A stretch of DNA of 64,000 nucleotides from Paraspadella gotoi (Eukaryota > Chaetognatha), in assembly GCA_051294375.1 (NCBI GenBank), contig JBJCIZ010000239.1:5785074-5849073 (forward strand), written 5' to 3'. The notes beneath the pieces are model-generated. The model ran no database searches, had not been told where the DNA came from, and saw nothing but the letters and a program-made list of their open reading frames with translations. Both the position numbers and the translations under genes were made by a program. This document shows positions 57,463 through 64,000 of the stretch, one piece after another. The first letter of the stretch is position 1. The number at the start of each line of letters is the position of its first letter.

Positions 57463-58262
57463 AGACGACGACGACGCCGAAAACTTATTCAAATACTATG
57501 ACGACGATGACCGTGATAATTACGGCGAATTACTTTTAAAATAAAGGCGAATCAATGACGTTTACCGCTGATAAAAATCATAAAATAATACATTCTTTTT
57601 AGCGATCAAAACTTATTTAATCTTTTTTTTTCAAAACCGGGCCAACTGCCTGCCAGAATTGAACTAATTATCTGCCGAATTGCAAGTCAACTTATAGCTA
57701 TAATAATAATAATTAATTATCCTTTTTTTACAAAATTACCCCATTTTATCTTAAATTCATACTTAAATTTTATGATTAAAGATTTTAGCTAAAGGTTATA
57801 CATTAGTGTTAAGGTTAGAATTTTTTTTAAGAATTAATGTTCGGGATTAAGTTTATTTTAGGGATAAGAATAAATAATACTTATTATGTATTAAGTAAGG
57901 GATTAGAGTTTAGAATTAGGTTAGTAATTATGGTTAGAGATAGGGTTATAAGATCTGTAACAGCTTATGGGTTAAATATTAAAGTTAAAAATTAATTCAA
58001 AAATCGTAATAAAATCTTTCGTTTTTTCGTTAAATTTAGAAATCATAAAAAAAAGGGCGCTTTCAGAGAAGAGAGCCGAATTAAGTTTTGTTGAACCTCA
58101 TATTTTGAATTCAATCGATTTGGTTCTGTCGGTTGCTTTCTTCCAATGTGGGCGGAATGTTTTTAGAAAAACACGAAAAACGATTTACGATCATTTTACT
58201 CAAAAAAGAGAGGCTGTTTTTTTAATGTATTATTATTAGTACGAAGAAGTGGAGACTGTTTC
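57225..58262. other. block inverted relative to copy 1 flank
   Basis: Bases 57275-58262 are the reverse complement of about 43545-44524, including the (GAC)n microsatellite (57386-57470) and the telomere-like array. The sequence on both sides remains in direct orientation. One breakpoint is in the (GGA)n tract at 57231-57275, matching 43485-43510 in copy 1; the other corresponds to a 25-N gap in copy 1. Confidence 0.9.
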
Positions 58263-60105
58263 GCTTTGGTTTCGTCTTTGTTTTGCCTCTCTCTCCCTTC
58301 GTTTCCTCTCTCCCAGAAAAAAATTATACGAGGAGATGACGAAGCGAATGAAAAAATATCCAGCGAAAATTAAAGATTAAGATTAAAAATTAAAATTAAA
58401 GATCGTTCGTGGGTGGGAGTGGAAGAAACAGTGGCAAAAAGTAGCCCTAGCCGAGCAAATTTGAATGCTAATGTATACAGCATTAAAATATCTATCATGA
58501 GCATTAAGGCGGGCCAAAATTGAACACTTTTTATAACTTTTAATCTCTCAAAAAATTCCTTTTTTCCTTCTATTACTAAATCGATTTTTAATGCAACTTT
58601 TGAATTAGTCTTTTGGGTTGTTGCAGTGAAGCTTTTAAATATTTATTTAATATATTAACAAATGACAAAAATTTTTTTTCAAAAAATTAGTTTTTAAGAA
58701 CGGATTCCTATAGAGCTTGAAAAGTTAAATGAAAGTTAGCTCTACAATTTTTAAAAATTTTGACAAGAAATTGCGTTTTAAAAACAGAAAAAACTTATTA
58801 AAAATCATCATCATCATCAATCATTGGCTGAATTTTATTAGTTTTTAAAATTTTTATCAATAAAACAAAAAAATTTTAAAAAATTTGTATTAATAACCTT
58901 TATCTAACTTTTAAAGCTCTATCAGAATCCATTAAAAAAAATTAAAAAATTCAAAAAAAAATTTTACTTTATATAGTAATAAAATTCTTTAAATGCTTCC
59001 GTGCGCTTATTAATAAGATAATTTTTTAAAATTATTTTTATTTTCATATTCTCTAACAGTCACTTATCATTATTTATTGAGAGAACTTCTAGTTTTCAAC
59101 CTGTTCCGGCCTAATATACCGCCACAACAGCATTAAAATAATCTATCATGAGCATCGATTATGAAATTGGTACAACCAATATAAAAATTATCCATACATT
59201 TAATAAATAAGCTATCTTGCCCCTGACCTAGTATTAATTTATTTTTCAAAAATGCTTTCTTCTGAGGGTACTAGCCTCTTCTTACGTTTTCTCAGAAAAA
59301 AATATAAAAAAACTGATATAATTATCGAAAGATGATGATTATTTATTTTACAGTTTTTCTTATTTTTGATACACTTATCAAAACATTTAAAAAATAATTA
59401 TACTTTGTGCGGACAAATTTTCATGAGCTATCTGGATCTGGTCCCCCCAAAAAAAATTTTAGCCTTTCCTTTCTCTATAAAAAAAATTAATTACGAGGGT
59501 ATAGAGCCATATAAGAAATATTTTGTCCATTGAAAGTATACAGCAAAAATGTATAAATTTTCGTCTGAGCCTGAACTCACTCTCAACTTTTGACTCACCC
59601 CATTGAGTGGGGCTACTCCTAGCAAAAGTCACAATGTGGGTTGTTGTGATTGGAGAATCATCTTGTATGATATACATATACAACTAAAGAACAATTAAAG
59701 AACAAGAACGGTCATTCCTATCCCGAGTTGCTCCGTGTATGTTCCACACGAGCTAAAACGGCATTTCATTTATTCGATTATACGATTTTTTTAATAACAA
59801 AAGGTAGCGCTATAGCACTAGTTGTCACTAAGATTTGACTGAGCAAAAATAACAAAAGACCAACCAAATTTAGGCCGATTTAAATTTTGAATCATGAGAT
59901 TGCTTTTTAAGGTGATCACGTGATTTCACCATTATACCAAATATGAACTTAATTGGTAAAGTATTATCCCATCTATGAGCATTTTCAACATAAGTGAGAG
60001 AGACCAATGGACAGACAAACATACCGACCGACAAACGAACAGACATATATATATATATGGAATCGGAACCAGAATGGAATCGGATCCTCGACTCGGATAA
60101 AAAAT
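58263..60105. repeat. AT-rich flank with dispersed repeats
   Basis: Bases 58315-58480 and 59500-59850 repeat 44950-45115 and 44550-44938; between them lies 1 kb of AT-rich DNA absent from copy 1. Bases 59165-59212 share an AT-rich motif with 2110-2175. Bases 59990-60060 carry the GACAGAC/CGACCGAC tail also seen at 38270-38310. No gene is seen. Confidence 0.7.
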
Positions 60106-60176
60106 CTACTTACTTAAATGAAAAAATGCATTTTCGATAAACAGGATACATTCGAAATCCTTCTGATAAAAACTTT

Positions 60177-60177
<1 letters not shown>

Positions 60178-60264
<87 letters not shown>

Positions 60265-60270
60265 CTCTCT
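60178..60270. repeat. (CT)n microsatellite
   Basis: Nearly pure CT dinucleotides. Overlapping Arg/Glu frames on the minus strand are artefacts. Confidence 0.97.
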
Positions 60271-60453
60271 CTTAGAAACCGCTTCGGCTTTAGCTGATGG
60301 ACACTTTGGAGTCTTCGATTCTTCCATTTGCCACTTGCCACTCGGAATCCATTTACTGGCAAAATCCAAACTCCATTAGAATGAAACCTCGAAATGAAAC
60401 CGAAATGAAACCGAATCCGGGAAACACCTCCGCAAGAATGGAATCGGCCTCTG

Positions 60454-60491
60454 ATTGGTTGCCTCGACCAATCGGAGACCAATCTGATTGG
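60454..60491 (+). promoter_or_regulatory. cluster of four CCAAT boxes
   Basis: ATTGG at 60454 and 60487 and CCAAT at 60468 and 60479 fall in 38 bases, 0.6 kb upstream of the first exon candidate of the membrane-protein gene. Such clusters are NF-Y sites in many promoters. No TATA box is evident. Confidence 0.35.
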
Positions 60492-60835
60492 ATCTCTTCA
60501 TTCCTCCTCTTCCTTTTCTTCCTCCAATTCTCTCGATCTTTCGAGTCGCCCTTTACACAGTTGGAAAGAAACTTTCATTGCAACCTTCTTGGATTTCTCA
60601 AGCGAAAGTTTTCGATGTGGACGCTGAAGCAAAAAGAAAGTTATATTTTTTGTTTTCTAGTTGATTATTAAGGTGGGTAAATAAAAGTTTTGGGTCTCAT
60701 GGTCATTTTGGTCATAGCCATGAAGATGGAAAAGTGAAATTCTGGTGCAATAAGACTTCGCGGCAAGCGAACCACGTCGCCTAACCTACAACTTTATTCG
60801 TTTAATTCCAGTTGTTCATCACTGCATTACATTCA

Positions 60836-61015
60836 ATCCACAGTCCTAATGACATCTTGACGAGTGGGCACAGCGTGACGGAACTCGAAAAACCGCGCCG
60901 CTGTCAGGCGGCGTCTCTGAGGGTCTGAAGCCCCTAACGCCAACAGGTATCACAGGCAACCCGGAGGTAGCTATAATACTACTTACTACGTAGTACTACC
61001 GAAGAGCAGCCCATT
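60836..61015 (-). repeat. copy of the GC-rich dispersed repeat
   Basis: ATCCACAGTCCTAATGAC, then AACCGCGCCGCTGTCAGGCG and ATCACAGGCAACCCGG match in order the reverse complement of 38000-38160. Other copies are at 30720-30950, 34180-34410, 51780-52000 and a fragment at 45117-45147. Confidence 0.75.
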
Positions 61016-61091
61016 GTAAAGTTTATGAAATAAAAATGATGAATTTATTTAATTCAGAAAATTGGAAATTTAAAAGAAAAAAATGTTGATT

Positions 61092-61215
61092 CTACAACGA
61101 GCGGAACTTGGAAGCGATGCTTGGAATCGTCGATGTCTTCACCGACATGAAGACGATCAATGATCATTTGACGTCCGACGATCACGAGGTGGTGACTTCC
61201 CACCAAGGCCTCTAC
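61092..61215 (+). CDS. upstream exon candidate of the membrane-protein gene
   Basis: A frame reads ERNLEAMLGIVDVFTDMKTI, then NDHLTSDDHEVVTSHQGLYK, then QVIFYSNAS. The hydrophobic-acidic IVDVFTDMK pattern is like the first membrane segment of XK-related proteins. The boundaries are uncertain: no donor in the phase needed by the next exon was found, and the frame then runs through an ATGACACTG repeat to a stop. Confidence 0.45.
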
Positions 61216-61396
61216 AAGCAAGTGATATTCTACTCCAACGCCTCATCACTGATGACACTGATGACACTGATGACATCAGTGACGATTTGATTTATCAGAA
61301 TCGATGACGGATTGTTTGAATGAAACTGAGAGGGACGTAGAGAAATATATAGGGACGAAGAGAAATTGAAAGATTGAGTGAACAATTTAAATTTTT

Positions 61397-61427
<31 letters not shown>

Positions 61428-61517
61428 TCTCACCTCACTCGCCCAGTATAGATAGCAGCGCCACCAGAAAAAAAAACCCCAAAAAATACAATAATGAATA
61501 ATTACTTTTCTATCCAG

Positions 61518-63696
61518 GAAGGACAATAGTACAATCGCGCCCGGCTGGAAAGCCCGTCCAGTAAAAAAATACTTCGGTTGTGCTTTTTTGTTCGTATTCA
61601 TTTTTCACAACATTGTATCCATGGTTTACGGGCTGATCATTATCCAAAATTACAAAATTCATTTCACCAATTTATGGTCAACTTATTGGCGAAAGACTTT
61701 GACCGTGATATGCCTGGCGTGGGGAATCGGAACCGTTCCGCTCTCGATAGATTTACACTTTTTCGAATTGACCCCAGAAAACGAAGATGTTTTTGCGTTC
61801 AAAGACAATTTTCTTTTTACTATGAACCTGATGCACGTCATTTTAGAATCTTATTTTCAAATGCTTCTTCAAACGGCCGTTTATTTTTACTCGATGACGC
61901 ACGGAAATGACGAACAGTGCGTACCTAATCAAGTACTGCGAGTTGGACGGGGAAAATATTTAAACACCATCGAAGGCTTTATTTTTAAACGAAATAGAGA
62001 GGGATTGGTTAAGTCGAAAAGGCCCTGTTTCTGCGACAGGATCAATTATACCGGAATGACTAAAAACTATATTTGTCGTTGGCCCGTTTCTAAGACGTTT
62101 ATTCTACTTTCTGCTTGCGTTTCTACCGTATCCGTGGGAATGGCGGCGGCTAAAATCAGAGCGAGAGGGCGATAGGGAATTCCTGTCCTGGTCAGTTACA
62201 TTCTGGACACAATTCAATGTACTGCCGGCCTTTCTCTAGGTTTGTACTTTGTTTATTACGCCGGGAATACAATATCTTATCATTTTTTTTTCGTTGCGCC
62301 GTTATTAATTTTTCGAGTTTTTACCCTCACGGACTTGAAGATACTTAAAATATTTCTGAGGCCACTCTCGTATTTTCAAAAAAAGCCAAATGAAATGAAA
62401 AAGACTAAGGATTGGGTGCAAAGATTCTTCTCGTGTTTGATAAATACTTTTGTTATAGCCACGAGTTTGATGTATGAAAATCATAAGAATTTGATACAAA
62501 TACAATCATATTGGGTTAGTACTTCATTCGGTTTAAGCATTCCAGGTATTGCCACAGTTTCGAAATTAGTCTTAGTTGGGGAAACTTTTGAAAAAGGAGT
62601 CGTACTTAGTATTTTTAATCGTAAATATTATAATTATAACAAGTGGGAAAAATTTATTGAAATTTACTATAAGAACCTTCCATTAGATGTAAAACCTTTA
62701 GGAAAGTTTTACCAGCCAATTTTTTACACTCTGCTTCTCGGCAATTCTAAAATGTTTTACCTTCAGAAAAAAATCATACTTTTATTTTTATTTATTGAAA
62801 TTGGAATTGGTTTAATCAGTACGATTTTCTCGTTGGTTACTACAAAAGGGGGATTGTCTTACAGCATTTTCATATTAGAATCCATTATTCCTTTTTGGAT
62901 AGTTATAGGATTGAATTTGATCCAAGTGCAACTCGTCTTAACGTCAAATTTTTTCCCGCTTTTCTTATCATTTATAGCGCTGATCCTACAACAAAAAATC
63001 ATTTCCAAAATAAACAGAAAGTATGGAATCTTTATCGCTGCGCTGTTTTCACTTTCGGCTCTCGTTTTACCGGTAAAATCGTTTGCCGCCATCCGTGGTC
63101 GAGCCGTGCAGAAAGAATTGAACCAACTCATTGCCGGCGTTTGCGGTTTGAATGACAATCATAACAAACCGGTCAATCCCGCACGGGACGTAAGGAACAA
63201 GGTTGCCAGTTACTACGTGTTAAACGAAAATTTCTTTTTCTTATTTTGCCTTTCATTTTTCCCTATTTTGAATCCACTCATGGCGATTAAAGTCACTGGA
63301 GAGCGAGAGACGATTCGAAAAATAACGTGGATCTTTGGTTCAGTATTATTCTTTTCGATTCTTTCCTTCATCTTGTCTCGATACGGGGATCAAATAAAAG
63401 AAGACGGTCCGAAAATGTCTTGGAAAAAAGATATAATTAACACGGGATCGGCACACAAACAGAGCCTGCTGTATAAATTCGGCAGAATCTATTTTTGCTG
63501 TAGCGAACTCGTTAGAGATCGCTTTAAATATAAAATGCGAATTTGTCGAAAGTATCTTAACTACAACCTCGGATCCGTTTCACAAACAATGGCTAAATTT
63601 ACCAAATTGATCGATCAAAGAGTAACTGACTTCAGTAACTTACCCTGTTTGGTATGTTTGATCATTCCAACTGCGGTTTTACTTTTGCACGTTTAA
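61518..63696 (+). CDS. multi-pass membrane protein, possibly XK-related, with an in-frame TAG
   Basis: After acceptor TCTATCCAG a frame runs 725 codons to TAA at 63694-63696, interrupted once by TAG at 62173-62175. It predicts about ten or more hydrophobic segments (for example FGCAFLFVFIFHNIVSMVYG, KIILLFLFIEIGIGLISTIF, IIPFWIVIGLNLIQVQLVL, FFFLFCLSFFPILNPLMA). The segment LMHVILESYFQMLLQTAVYF resembles the conserved Glu-Ser..Gln..Leu-Gln helix of XK-related scramblase-type proteins, but the protein is longer than usual and the call is tentative. The TAG could be an error, a true mutation, or the end of a 42-base intron (GTGGGA...GATAG) whose removal keeps the frame. No errors of the noisy type are seen nearby. 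Confidence 0.6.
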
Positions 63697-64000
63697 TGTT
63701 TTTACAGCGATGAAAAGAACACAAAAAGCTAGAAAAGTATAATAAATCTTTAAATTAGGTACAGAAATTAAATTTCAGTCTAATTTTGGGTTTCCATATT
63801 TATTTATATATTTCTAATCGCTGTCAGTAATTGATTTTGTGTAGTTATATCTATAAAAGATCTCCTGCTAAAAATATTTTAGTGAGGTAATTGTAACTTT
63901 GTAACCCGATTCTGTCTTGGTTTTTATAAGTGTTTCTGTTACTATTTTACCTAGTTTCTGTCTTACATTTTACAGCGACACACACAAAAAAAAAACCCAA
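63697..64000. other. 3' flank of the membrane-protein gene
   Basis: AT-rich DNA; a possible polyadenylation signal AATAAA-like motif (ATAATAAATC) lies at about 63739. No gene is seen. Confidence 0.5.

Noticed and set aside
57307-57539. Poly-Ser and poly-Thr proteins at the (GAC)n tract
   Set aside because: They are simple-repeat read-throughs present in several frames on both strands.

Overview
This is nuclear DNA of a bilaterian animal. It has GT-AG introns, two nuclear tRNA genes, interspersed repeats, and long CT/GA, ATCA, GATA, CCGA and GTC simple repeats. I cannot name the phylum. Degenerate TTAGGG-like arrays, a NACHT NTPase gene and the intron-rich style do not decide it.

The window is a patchwork of clean sequence and error-rich insertions. 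The insertions carry single-base indels at about every 10-20 bases, in exons and introns alike. Several runs of N have a fixed size (25 N at least four times, 10 N three times). Much of the apparent structure (inverted blocks, tandem copies, an exactly repeated 2.6 kb segment) is therefore more simply read as scaffolding or gap filling with raw long reads than as biology.

Layout: 0-0.4 kb holds a terminal exon of an unrecognised minus-strand gene. 0.4-7.9 kb is repeat-rich: a telomere-like minisatellite, a 4-copy satellite at 6.56-7.2 kb, and weak exon candidates at 2.2-2.8 and 5.7 kb. 7.98-11.49 kb, minus strand, is a multi-exon gene for a NACHT NTPase preceded by a region with an LRAT/NlpC-P60-like His-x12-His ... 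NCxxF pattern; this architecture is the best biological candidate in the window. A truncated GIY-YIG retroelement end lies in one of its introns. 12.64-12.86 kb carries tRNA-Gly(GCC) and tRNA-Trp(CCA). 13.0-22.6 kb, plus strand, is the bHLH-PAS factor ARNT (tango); exons 3-6 sit in a 2.9 kb block that is inverted and error-rich, and a large intron is a higher-order minisatellite. A short TA-flanked mariner-type MITE lies just after the ARNT stop.

26.4-43.1 kb, minus strand, is the motor domain of a class II myosin heavy chain in about 14 exons. It is broken by gaps and by inverted copies at 30.2-32.8 and 33.6-36.2 kb. 45.2-59.8 kb is a second, mostly noisy, direct copy of the same locus. It restores three exons missing from the first copy (P-loop, loop 2 side, switch II). 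No neck or rod exons are present in either copy. 60.1-63.7 kb, plus strand, is a multi-pass membrane protein gene, tentatively XK-related, with one in-frame TAG.

The genes are unrelated in function: an innate-immunity-like NTPase, a transcription factor partner for hypoxia, AhR and Sim pathways, a muscle-type motor, and a membrane protein.
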